Assembly (NCBI GenBank): GCA_963729215.1
Contig: CAVSND010000021.1
Location: 37,661-101,660, forward strand
Direction: 5' to 3'
Source of the DNA: CAVQJU01 sp963729215
GTDB lineage: Bacteria > Acidobacteriota > Vicinamibacteria > Vicinamibacterales > CAVVIG01
Length of the DNA stretch: 64,000 bases
The notes under the pieces are model-generated. The model was not told where the DNA came from. It did no database searches and saw nothing but the letters and a program-made list of their open reading frames with translations. Both the position numbers and the translations under genes were made by a program. Shown here one piece after another: positions 17,072-27,275 of the stretch. Position 1 is the first letter of the stretch. Every line of letters begins with the position of its first letter.

Positions 17072-19016
17072 ATGTCCGAGCCGCCCATCGATCTCGTCGC
17101 GTCCTTCATGGACGACTACTTCGCGGAGTCGGAGGAGCACCTCGCCTCGGTGCGACGCTGCCTGCTGCTCCTCGAACCGGTCATCGACGGCGGCGATATG
17201 CCATCGGCGACGGTTGAAGAGCTGTTTCGCAGTTTCCATTCGATGAAGGGCATCTCGGCGATGGTCGAACTGCGCGAGGCCGAGCGGCTTGCCCACGAAA
17301 TGGAAACGTGCCTGGGCGCCATTCGCGACCGCCGCGTCGTGTTGACGAGTGCGGCCTATGACGCGCTCGTTGAAGGCACAAACCTTCTGGATCACGTGGT
17401 CGCGGCACGAAGGCGGGAGAAGCGATTCCCCCTATCGAGCAGCAGATCGCGCGAATGTCGGCCGCATTCGTCGCCGCGTCCCGCGATCTTCGGCCCGCAT
17501 CAGAGCGCGCGACCGCCGCCGCCGAAACGAGAACGATCTGGAAGGTGACCTTCACCCCGACGCCGGAACTGGTGGCTCGCGGCGTCAAGGTCGACACGGT
17601 GCGCTCGCGCCTCTCCGACATCGGCCGCATCGAGAGCGTCAGCCCCAGCGTGACGGGCAGCGGCGGCATCGCGTTCGATTTCGTTGTCGCCGCTCCGCGA
17701 CGACAAGGCGTTGCGCGCGCTGTCGGGCGACGGGATCGCGTTCGAGCCGATGCCGGTCGAGGCGGGCCCGATCGAGGACGTCCTGGGTCTCGCGCCTCGC
17801 GCCGTTGACGCGGCGCCCGTTGAAGCGAATTTCGTCCGCGTCGATCTGTCCCGGCTGGACGACCTGATGCGCCTGGTGGGCGACCTGGTCGTCTCGCGCG
17901 CCCGCCTCGAGGAAGGGCTGCTCCGCGCCGAACGCTTCCTGCCCTCGGCGGAGTGGCGGCGGCTGCAGCAGGAGGCCGAGAGCATCGAGCGCCAGCTTCG
18001 CGATCTGCGGGAAGGCGTGATGCGCGTCCGGCTCGTGCCGATTGCCAAGATCTTCAGGCGGATGCCGTTCGTCGTGCGCGACTGGCGCGAGACAGCGCCA
18101 AACGCGTCCAGATCGAGATGTCCGGACAGGCGACCGAGATCGACAAGTTCCTGATCGAGCGGATGATGGATCCGATCCTGCACCTGGTCCGCAACGCGGT
18201 CAGCCACGGGATCGAGCCGCCGGACGAGCGCGTGGCGGCCGGCAAGCGGCCGGAAGGCACCATCCGCCTGGCGGCCAGCACGATCGGCGAATCGGTGACG
18301 CTCGAGATCAGCGACGACGGACGCGGGATGGATGCCGCGGCATCGCCAGGCGCGGCCGGGCGGCCGGCATCGATATGCCGGAGGGCGAGCTCGATGCCCG
18401 CGCCCTGCTCGAGGTCATTTGCGCGCCAGGCTTCTCGACCCGCGACGAAGCCGACCGCATCAGCGGCCGCGGCGTGGGGATGGCCGTGGTCCGCGAGACG
18501 GTTCACGACCTCGGCGGCACGCTTCACGTCGACACCGCCGTCGGCCGGGGCACGACGTTTCGCGCCGTGCTGCCGCTGACGCTCGCCATCACCGACGCGC
18601 TCATCGTGCACGTCGGCGATCGGACGTTCGCCGTCCCGCAGGGCACGGTGCACGAGGTGGCCGAAGTCGACACGCGGGCGCTGCGGGCGATCGAAAACAA
18701 CGAGTTGATGACCCATCGTGGTGTGGCGGTGCCCGTCATCCGGCTCTCGCGCCTGTTTGCGCTGAACGCCGCTCCGCTCTCCCGCATGCACGTGCTCATG
18801 ATCGGCACGGGGCATGCGGCCGTCGGCATCCTCGTCGATCGGATCTCCGGTCAGCGCGAGATCGTCGTGAAGACGCTGCGCGATCCGCTCGTCAAGGTCC
18901 CGGGCGTCTCGGGTGCGACCGAACTGGGCGATGGCCGGCTCATTCTCATTCTCGATGTGGGCGGGCTGACGCGATCGCTGCGTCATCGCGGCTCGCGAAT
19001 CCGGGAGGCTGTCTGA
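17072..19016 (+). CDS. cheA: Chemotaxis histidine kinase CheA (about four frame steps)
   Basis: Read across steps near 17405, 17690, 18095 and 18340, this is a roughly 645-residue CheA. It has an Hpt domain with phosphorylatable His in FRSFHSMKGISAMV, a linker/P2-like part (TIWKVTFTPTPELVARGVKV), the dimerisation and H-box region (LVGDLVVSRARLEEG, MRVRLVPIAKIF), the N-box LHLVRNAVSHGIEPPDER, ATP-lid motifs ISDDGRGMD and GRGVGMAVV, and a C-terminal CheW-like domain. It would phosphorylate the operon's CheY and CheB. Some steps behave as missing bases and some as extra ones. The stop overlaps the cheW ATG. Confidence 0.88.
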
Positions 19017-19450
19017 TGCGACCGTACATCCTCTTCAGCGTGGCCGGCACCACGTACGCCGTGAAGAGCGACCTGGTCAGGCACATGGAGATGATCGAGC
19101 AGGTGACCTCCGTCCCGAACGCGCCGGGGTTCGTGGAAGGGGTCGTCTATTCCCGGGGCCAGGTGGTGCCTGTTCTCAACCTGCGGGTCCGCTTCGGGTT
19201 CGAGCGCGTGGCCCGGGATCTCCGCGCGCGGCTGCTCGTCGTGGACGTGGGTGGACGGCTGCTGGGCCTGCTGGCCGACGATGCGCGCGAGTTCGTATCG
19301 ATCCCCGAGGCATCAATCCGCCCGCCCAGCGAGGCCATCGGCGGGCTGACCGGCAATTACATCGACGGTGTCGCGACATTGGGCGATCGCATCGTCCTGA
19401 TCCTGAACCTCGATCACGTGGTCGACGCCATGCCGAACGTGGCGGCGTGA
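19016..19450 (+). CDS. cheW: CheW coupling protein
   Basis: 144 residues with an SH3-like CheW fold: YILFSVAGTTYAVKSDLVRH at the start, the PGFVEGVVYSRGQVVPVLNL segment that is diagnostic of the family, and VATLGDRIVLILNLDHVV near the end. It links CheA to the receptor. Its ATG shares bases with the cheA stop (TGATG), indicating coupled translation. It is intact in one frame, unlike its neighbours. Confidence 0.92.
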   Translation: MRPYILFSVAGTTYAVKSDLVRHMEMIEQVTSVPNAPGFVEGVVYSRGQVVPVLNLRVRFGFERVARDLRARLLVVDVGGRLLGLLADDAREFVSIPEASIRPPSEAIGGLTGNYIDGVATLGDRIVLILNLDHVVDAMPNVAA

Positions 19451-19481
19451 CCAGGCGACAGAAAGACTGAAGGAGAACGCG

Positions 19482-21598
19482 ATGGCTGCTGCGAACGGAA
19501 ACGGACATGGCACACCTGCCGGACACCTCGGCGCTGCTCGGCGAAGCCGGTGAAATCACCGACTCCGCCAGGCTCATCGCGCGCCTGGCGGACGAAGTGT
19601 CTGCCGGCGCGGACGCACAGGCGCGTTCGCTCGACAGTGCGTGCAGCGGCGTCGAGCAACTGGCGGCATCGCTCCAGCAGACCGCCGGCTACGCTGACTC
19701 GGTGGCGGGCTCGACCGAAGGCCTCGTGTCGTCGATCAACGAGATGGCCGCGTCGATCGGGCAGGTCAGCAGCAGCACGGACGTCCTGGCCGGGATGATT
19801 CGCGACGTCGCCGGCTCGATCCAGGAAAGCCGGACGTCGATTCAAGGCGTGACGAAGCTCACACAGGAGATGACGACGTCCGGACAGGAGGTCGCGACCT
19901 CCATGGTGGAAATGGCGGCATCGGCGAAGTCCGTGACCACGGAGACCGAATCGCTGGTCTCGGCGGTCAACGAGACCGCCGCCTCCATCGAGGAGATGAC
20001 GCGCTCGATTGAGGGCGTGGCCGCCAACTCCGACGATCTGGCCGCCAGCGCCGAGGAGACGTCGTCTTCGATCAACTGAGACGGCGGCGTCGATCGAGGA
20101 AGTGACCGCCATGACGGAAAGCCTGGCCAGTTCTGTGGAGCAGACGGGCGCCTCGACGGAACAGCTGGCGCGGTCGGTGCAGAGTGTGGCCCAGAGCGGT
20201 CAGCGCATCAGCGACGCGGCGGCCGGAGCGGCGACAACCGCCACCCAGCTCGAGCGCACCGGTCAGTCGCTCGCCGCGCTGGCGAAGCAGGCCGACGAAA
20301 CGACGCGGCGGTCGAGCCGGGATGCAGAGGAAGGCGGCGTCAGCGTGCAGCGGGCGATCCAGGGATTCGCCCGCGTGCGCGACTCGGTGGCCCAGTCCAC
20401 GCTCGTGATCCGCGACATGGGCAAGCGGACCAGCGACATCAGCACCATCGTGGACACGATCAACCTGATCGCCGAACGGACAAACCTCCTGTCGTTGAAC
20501 GCCTCGATCGAAGCCGCGCGGGCCGGTGATGCGGGGCGGGGGTTTGCCGTCGTGGCCGAAGAGATCAGGAACCTGGCGGATCGCTCGGCAAAGGCGACGT
20601 CGGACATCGCCGCCATCATCAAGGCGCTCCAGGACGTGTCGCAGGAGGCCGTCAGCGCCGCCAACGACGGGCTGCGCGCGATCGACGAAAGCAACATCCA
20701 GGCCGAAGAAGGCGCCAAGGGCCTGCGTAAAATCCTCGACAGTGTGACCGACACCGCGAAGGTCGTCGTCTCAGATCACACGCGCGGCGGACGAACAGCG
20801 CGATGCGGGGAGACAGGTCGTCGCCGCCATCACCTCGACCGCCGAGCAGGCTCGCGTGGTCGCCACGGCGACAGAAGAGCAGGCCAAGTCGGTGGCGGGT
20901 CTGGTCCAGGCGAATGCGCAGATCCGGAAAACCACCCTTGAAGTGAAGAAGGCGATGGGCGAGCAGGCCCGCGCGGCGCGCGACATTATGAAGGCGGCCG
21001 GAGCACCAAGGATCAGGCCGCGCTGATCCGGAAAGCGACGAGCGAGCAGGTCAAGGCCGCGGGGCAAATCATGCAGGCCACCAACTCGATGCGCCGGGGG
21101 GCCAGCGCCACCGCGCGGTCGATGGCCGAACAGGCCACCGCCGGCGAGCAGATTTCGCGATCCACCGAGGAGTTGCGACGCGGCCTCGCGAGCGTGGCCG
21201 CAGCGATGAGCGAACAGACCACGGCCTTCGGACGCGTCGCGGCTGCTTCGGAGACCATGCGGGCACATGCCGATCAGAACGATCGCGCCATGAAGGAGCA
21301 GGCGCGAACGCTGAAGGAGATGTCCGGCGGAGCGCAGAACACCGTCAGCCAGATGCGCTCGATCACCGCGGCGAACAAGGAACATTCGGCCGTGGCCGCG
21401 GCGCTTCAGGGTTCGCTGAACGACATCCGGGGGATCACGGAACGCAACGCGAGCGGCGTCAAACGTACGCGGAATGGGACGGACGACCTCCTTCGGCGCG
21501 CCGCCGCCCTCACGGCCCTGAGCAGCCAGCCGTCCGCACGACAGGGAAAGCCAGCCCGGCAAGGCAAGGCGCGTCCGGTTCGATCCAATGGCGCGTGA
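19482..21598 (+). CDS. Soluble methyl-accepting chemotaxis protein (about four frame steps)
   Basis: About 705 residues, with no membrane helix and no HAMP visible, so a cytoplasmic receptor. The start is the ATG at 19482 behind AAGGAG; the frame changes near 19500. Residues 20-200 form a coiled coil made of repeats like SINEMAASIGQVSSSTDVL. The signalling tip is ERTNLLSLNASIEAARAGDA followed by GRGFAVVAEEIRNLADRSA, the invariant MCP hairpin. A long second coiled coil ends in a basic tail. A T at 20077 and one at 20771 look inserted; near 21000 a base appears missing. No sensory domain is present; input may come from the adjacent PAS/HEAT protein. Confidence 0.85.
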
Positions 21599-24332
21599 TC
21601 GCAACGAGGATCGGCAGATCCTCGGCGTCTTCACGACCGACACGCACCTGGTCGTGCGCACGTGGGACGCGTTTCTCACGCGCATCACCGGGATTGCCGC
21701 GGCCGATGCCCTCGGTCAACCGATCGGGGCGCTTCTGCCCGGCCTCGACGACCGCGGCCTGCTGACGCGCTTCAGGGACGTCGCCGCCAGCGGAACGGTC
21801 GAGGTCCTGTCGCCGGCGCTGCATCACGGGCTGATCGTCAGCACGCCGGAAGGATCCGCGACCACGGCGCCTCATATGCGCCAGCGCATCACGATCGGTC
21901 CCGTGCGGGAAGACGGGCGCATCACGGGCGTGGCGGTCACCGTCGAAGACGTCACGGCGGGCGCCGAGCGCGAACGCGCCGCGTCGGAGCTGGCACGAAG
22001 GCTCGGCGATCACGGACTGGCGTGCGCGGTACGCCGCCGTTCGCGAACTCTCGAGCACCGGCCCCGCCATCGTCGACGCCCTCGTCGAGACGCTGCGGGA
22101 ACAACACCACAATTTCAACGTCCTCAGCAGCGTGCTCGATCTGCTGCTCGATCGCCGACATCGATATCGTCGAGCCGCTCATCGCGTTCCTGGGCGAAGA
22201 CGATGTCGATTTGCGGATCCAGGCGGCGCTGATCCTCGGGGAACACCGCGATCGCCGCGCGATCCCGGCTCTGATACGCGCGCTCGATGATCCCGACGCG
22301 AACGTCAGGTTTCATGCCGTCGAGGCGCTGGGCACACTGCGTGCGGCCGAGGCCGCAGACAGGCTGCTCACGGTTACCGCGCGGCGGCGATTTCTTTCTG
22401 GCGTTTCCTGCCGTCCACGCGCTCGCGCGGATCGGCGATCCGAGCGTCGCGCCGAAGCTGGTGCCGTTGCTCAAGAACGAGCTGGCTTCGCGCGGCCGTG
22501 ACGGAAGCCCTCGGCGAGCTCGGCGACGAGCTGGTCGTGGTGCCGCTGGTGCAGGCTGCTGAACGAGCCGGGCTGCGCCCAGCCGAGGTCGTGCGCCGAC
22601 GCGCTGAGCGGCGTGTGGGACCGCTACGAGCGCCGCTACGGCGCGGGCGATCACATCGCCCAGCATCGTGCGCCGCGAACATGTCGCCGGCGGGCACCCA
22701 GAACCTGCTCGATGCGGTGAAGCACGCGGGCGCCGAACGGCTGCGCGGCATCGCCCGGGTGATGGGATGGCTCAGCGGTCCCGGCGGTACAGCGCGCGTT
22801 GACGCGTCTGCTTGGTCAGCGAATGGTCCGAGCGCAGGTCGTCGAGGCGCTGGTCCGTAACGGCGCCGGCGTGGTCGATCTGCTGGTCGAGCAGCTTGGC
22901 GCCGAGGATCTGGAAATCGCGCCAGGCGGCGGCGGTCGCGCTCGGCAGGATTGGCGATCGCAAAGCGACGCGCGGCGCTCGTCGCGGCCCTGGCCGATCC
23001 GCGAGCTGCCGCTGCCGGTCGCGGGAGCGCTGGCACGGCTCGGCGACGGGGACGCCTTCGACGCGCTGCTTGGCCTGCTCGGTGACACCGACACCGCCGT
23101 GCGGCAGGCCGCTGATCGCCGCGCTCAATTCAATCGGTCATCCGGACATGCCGGCCCGCGTCGGCGCGCTGCTCGACGACCCGAACCCGGTCGTCCGCGA
23201 GTCGGCGGTGAAGATCGCCGGCTATTTCGGCTACGCCGGCGTGCGCCGAGCGCGTGCATCGCGCGCTGCACGCGACGCCAGCGAGGTCGTGCGGCGCACG
23301 GCGGTCGAGCACTTGCCGTTCTTCGAGGATCCGGCGGCTCTTCCTGCCCTGCTCCACGCGCTCGAGTTCGACACCGCGCCCGTGCGCGCCGCGGCGGCTG
23401 CGGCCCTGGCGCGCGTCGAATCCGCGGACACGCGTCGCGCCCCGCGATGCAAGCGCTCAACGACGCGGATGCCTGGGTCCGCTACTTCACCCTGCGCTCG
23501 ATCGGCGGCTATCCGCAATCCAGGACAGTCGCGGCCGCCGCCCGGCGGTTGATCGACCACGATCCTGCCGCCGCAGGTGCGACTGGCCGCGATCGAAGTC
23601 CTCGGCCGCCTCGATGCGGCCGACGCGGTGAGCGTGCTCCGGCCGCTGACGCGTTCGGACCAACGAGGATATCGCCCGCGCCGCCATTCGCGCGCTGGGG
23701 CACACCGCCGATTCGCGGGCGGCAGCGGCGCTCGCCAAGGTCGCTCCGGTCGGCGGACACCCGTGCGCACCGGCTGGAAGCGGTCGACGCGCATCGGCGC
23801 CGGGCCGACACCCGAGGCGCCCGATATACTGCAGTGGGTCGCTGCCGCCGACGGCGACGACAGCGTGGCGCGCCGCGATTCGCGCCCTGGCGCCATGCGG
23901 GCTCGCGCGAAGGCGCCGACGGCGCCGCCGCACGGCTGCGCTGATCGGCGCTGACGGCAGAACCGAGCGCGGCGCGAGGCATCGATCGCGGCGCTAGCCG
24001 CGCTGCCGCCGCGCCGCATCGCCGAAGTGGCGCAGGGCCTGCGGCATCCCTCCGCCGGACGTGAGGCCGGGCGAGCGTCGAGGCGCTGGGCCGGATGAAG
24101 CATCCCGAGGCGTCGTGCCTGCGTGAACGCGCGCTCGAAGACGCGCCAGCGGCAGTGCGCGCGACGGCCATCGGCGGAGCTGCGGCGCCTGGGGACGCCG
24201 CAGCGCGTCGCGGAAGACTCGCTGGCGCTCGCGAGAACGGACCCTGACGTCGACGTGCGACAGGCGGCGGTGATGGCGGTCACGCAGCGCGCGGCAACGC
24301 GATCCGGCGGACCGTGCGGGATGGGCGAGTAG
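21588..24332 (+). CDS. PAS and HEAT-repeat protein of the chemosensory operon (many frame steps)
   Basis: Starts with an ATG inside the end of the receptor gene. Residues 1-130 are a PAS-like domain (FTTDTHLVVRTWDAFLTRIT, then VAVTVEDVTAGAERERAASE). The rest, roughly 750 residues once frames are joined, is a long HEAT array, for example VDLRIQAALILGEHRDRRAI, ANVRFHAVEALGTLRAAEAA, AFPAVHALARIGDPSVAPKL and NPVVRESAVKIAGYFGYAGV. HEAT solenoids are protein-binding scaffolds. Frame steps occur about every 60-200 bases, but the repeat pattern continues smoothly through them. Its exact end is uncertain; TAG at 24330 lies just before cheR. A role as operon-specific scaffold or input protein is inferred. 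Confidence 0.7.
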
Positions 24333-24339
24333 CGGCACG

Positions 24340-25245
24340 ATGCAGTCTCGCGCCGACTCCCTCGGACTGGCAGGACAGGTCACGACGATTCTTCATGAGC
24401 TGATTCATGAGCGGCTGGGCCTGCTACTACGAGGCCGCGCAGTTCGATCAGCTGGCCGACCGGCTCGCCCCGCTCGTGGTCGCGCGCGGGCATGACGTCG
24501 TTCATGGACTACTACTACCTGCTCAAGTACTCGGACGAGCGACGACGAATGGGGCCGCGTGATGGACGCGCTCGCCGTCCAGGAGACCTATTCTGGCGCG
24601 AAATCGATCAGCTCCGCGCGGTGGTCGACCACGTCGTGCCGCGGCTGGCTGGCCGCGCTCCGCGGCATCCGCTGCGGATCTGGAGCGCGCCCTGCGCGAC
24701 CGGCGAGGAGCCGCTGACGCTCGCGATGATGCTCGACGAAGCGCGGCTGGTTCGATCGGGCGCCGATAGAGATCGTCGGCAGCGATGCCAGCCCAGGCGG
24801 CGATCGCGAAGGCGCCGGAACGGGCGCTACGGACCAGCGCGCATTCCGGAATCTGCCGGCGGCCCTGCGCGAGAAGTACTTCACGCCGCGAGGGCGACCA
24901 CTGGGCGGTCGTGCCCGACGCTTGCAGCGGCGGGTGATCGCTACGACATCGTCAATCTCGATGGCCGCGGACGAGGTGGCGCGGCACGCGGCCGCGCCGA
25001 TCATCTTCTGCCGCAACGTGTTCATCTACTTCTCCGACCACAGCATCCGCCGGACGTGGAGCGCGTTCGCGCGGGCGATGCCCGACGCCGGGGTATCTGT
25101 GTGTCGGGGCCTCGGAATCGCTGCTGCGCCTGCGACGACGCCGTTCGAGCTCCAGGAGATCGGCGGCGCGTTCGTCTACGTGAAGGGAGCGCACGCCGCG
25201 AGTCCATGGCGGCGCCGGTGCCGCGGCATGAGAGGGTCTGAATGA
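24340..25245 (+). CDS. cheR: CheR receptor methyltransferase (several frame steps)
   Basis: Joined across frames, this is a CheR of normal size, about 290 residues. The N-terminal helical domain is LAGQVTTILHELIHERLGL and MTSFMDYYYLLKYSDE. The SAM-binding domain follows, with TYFWREIDQL, the motif LRIWSAPCATGEEPLTLAMM, and PIIFCRNVFIYFSD. It methylates glutamates of the receptor. The bases C24424, C24489 and C24538 look inserted, and one T near 24592 looks missing. The stop TGA (25243-25245) overlaps the cheB ATG at 25242. Confidence 0.85.
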
Positions 25246-26287
25246 CCGCGAGCTCCGTGTGCTGGTCGTCGACGATTCGGCCTACGTCCGCAAGGTGGTC
25301 AAGGAGATGCTGTCGCGCAGCCCGGACATGCGAGGTCGTCGGCACCGCCCGCGACGGCGAGGAAGCGCTTGAGCTGGTCGAACGCCTGCAAGCCGGATGT
25401 GGTGACATGCGATCTGATCATGCCGGGCATCGACGGCGTGGACTTCATCCAGCGGCAGATGGCGATCCGGCCGATGCCCATCGTCGTGGTCAGCATCGCG
25501 GCCGAGTCGAGCGAGCGGGTGCTGAGCGCGCCTCGACGCGGGGGCGCGTGGATTTCGTGCAGAAGCCCACGGCGCTCGCGACCGAAAAGGTGTTCGACGA
25601 TTGCCGAGGATCTCGTCGGCAAGGTCAGAGCCGCCGCGGGCGCGCCGCCGGGCGGCTGCGCGTGCGTCCGCGCAGTCTCGGTCAGCCGCGCCGATCGCCG
25701 CCCGCCTTTCAGCAACCGCTACGATGTCGTGGTCATCGGCGTGTCAACGGGCGGCCCGCAGGGCCTCAGAGTCGGTGATTCCGCGGCTGCCGGCCGACTT
25801 CCCGTGCCGGTGGCCATCGTCCTGCACATGCCGGTCGGATACACGGAGGCCTACGCGAAGCGGCTCGACGAGATCTCGTCGCTGACCGTCATCGAGGCGC
25901 GCGACGGCGACGAGGTCCGCGCCGGGCGTCGTCTTCGTGGCGCCGGCCGGCCGGCATCTGACGTTCGCCGGGACGCGAGCGGCACGGTGCGTGACCCGGC
26001 TCGACATCAGCCCGCTCGACACGCTGCATCGCCCGTCCGTTGACGTGTTGTTCCAGTCCGCGGCCGAGGTCTACGGCGAGCGCGTGCTCGCCGTGGTCAT
26101 GACCGGCATGGGCGACGATGGCCGCCAGGGCGCCGCGTGGATCAAGGCGCGGGGCGGTACCGTGCTGACTGAAGCGGAAGAGAGCTGTGTCGTGTACGGA
26201 ATGCCGCGGTCGGTGGTGGAAGCGGGCCTGAGTGACGAGAGCGTGCCGCTCGAACGGCTGGCGGCCGCGATTGTGGAGCGCGTATGA
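25242..26287 (+). CDS. cheB: CheB receptor methylesterase/response regulator (several frame steps)
   Basis: An N-terminal receiver (VLVVDDSAYVRKVVKEML, phospho-acceptor in CDLIMPGIDGVDFIQ) is followed by the CheB esterase domain with the Ser in VVVIGVSTGGPQ, the His in IVLHMPVGYTEAYAKRLDEI and the Asp in MTGMGDDGRQGAAWI. It removes methyl groups added by CheR and is activated by CheA. Apparent extra bases are at 25331, 25389, 25531, 25547 and near 25600; restoring the frame gives an uninterrupted family sequence. The stop overlaps the next gene's ATG as ATGA at 26284-26287. Confidence 0.85.
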
Positions 26288-26659
26288 AAGCCAAGAGTGC
26301 TCGTCGTCGACGACTCGGCGCTTGTCGCGGCGCACGCTGCGGCAGATCCTCGAGCCGGCCGGCTACGACGTCGTGGAGGCGGAGGACGGGCTGAGCGCGC
26401 TCGAGCGCTACTTCATCGAGAAGCCCGATGTCGTGCTGCTGGATCTCGTGATGAAGGGCATGTACGGCCTCGACGTGCTCACGAAGCTCCGCGAGCTCGA
26501 CGCCAACGCGAAGGTCGTCGTCGTGTCCGCGGACATCCAGACCTCGTCGCACGAGCTCGTCGAAGCACGCCGGAGCCCGCGCGTTCGTCAACAAGCCATT
26601 CGACCGTGCTGAGATCCTGAGCACGCTCGAAGCCGTCCTGGATGGAGTCACGCGAATGA
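26284..26659 (+). CDS. Second CheY-like response regulator (several frame steps)
   Basis: A single receiver domain of about 120 residues: VLVVDDSALVRRTLRQIL (after removing an extra A and G near 26294 and 26326), phospho-acceptor Asp in DVVLLDLVMKGMYG, then VVVVSADIQTSS with the conserved Ser/Thr position, and VNKPFDRAEIL with the Lys. Frame steps near 26570 and close to the end leave the precise stop inferred from an ATGA overlap with cheC. Two CheY proteins in one operon suggest one output and one phosphate sink, but this cannot be decided here. Confidence 0.75.
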
Positions 26660-27273
26660 ACCTCACCGCCACTCCAGGAAGACGCGCTCACCGAGGTCAT
26701 CAACATCGGCTTTGGCCGGGCGGCGGCATCGCTCTCGAAGCTGACCGGCCAGCGGGTGCAGCTCGAAGTGCCGCAGATCACCATGTGCCCGCTCGATGAG
26801 TTGAGCGATCGGCTGCGGCCGATGATTGCCAACGAACGTGGCCAGCGTCCACCAGATTTTCACCGGCGCCGTCGCGGGGGACGCGCTGCTGATGATCGAT
26901 CGGCAGAGCGCGGCCATTCTCAAGGAATTGCTCACGAACGAGCCGGCCATGCCGCTGGATATCGACACGTCGGCGCGGGAGGTGCTGACCGAAATCGGCA
27001 ACATCCTGTTGAATGCGTGTCTCGGCACGTTCGGCAACCTGCTGCACGTGCAGGTGTCGTTCTCGGTCCCGCACCTCACGCTCGAGAGCCTCGAAGGCGT
27101 CGTGGGCTCGATCACGGTCAACCGCGAGGGGCTCCGTTACGCCCTGATCGTGCATGCCGCCTTCCGCCTCAAGAACAGCAGCCTGACCGGATATCTGGTG
27201 ATCGTGCTCGAGCGTCGCCTCGATCGAGCGCCTGATCCGGGCAATCGAACAATGGGAGCGCGATCAAAGGTAG
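26656..27273 (+). CDS. cheC: CheC-family CheY-P phosphatase (about three frame steps)
   Basis: About 200 residues with the duplicated CheC active-site pattern: ALTEVINIGFGRAAASLSKL near the N-terminus and VLTEIGNILLNACLG in the middle, each supplying the Glu and Asn that hydrolyse CheY phosphate. The ends are VPHLTLESLEGVVG and LIRAIEQWERDQR. Frame steps near 26693, 26836 and 27211 behave as extra bases. No cheD, the usual partner, is in the operon. The stop TAG at 27271 is 3 bases before the kinase ATG. Confidence 0.82.
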
Positions 27274-27275
27274 CC

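Noticed and set aside
24340..27273. Programmed ribosomal frameshifting in the che genes
   Set aside because: There are far too many steps, no slippery heptamers, no shared downstream structure, and each step only restores a normal family sequence; sequence error is simpler.
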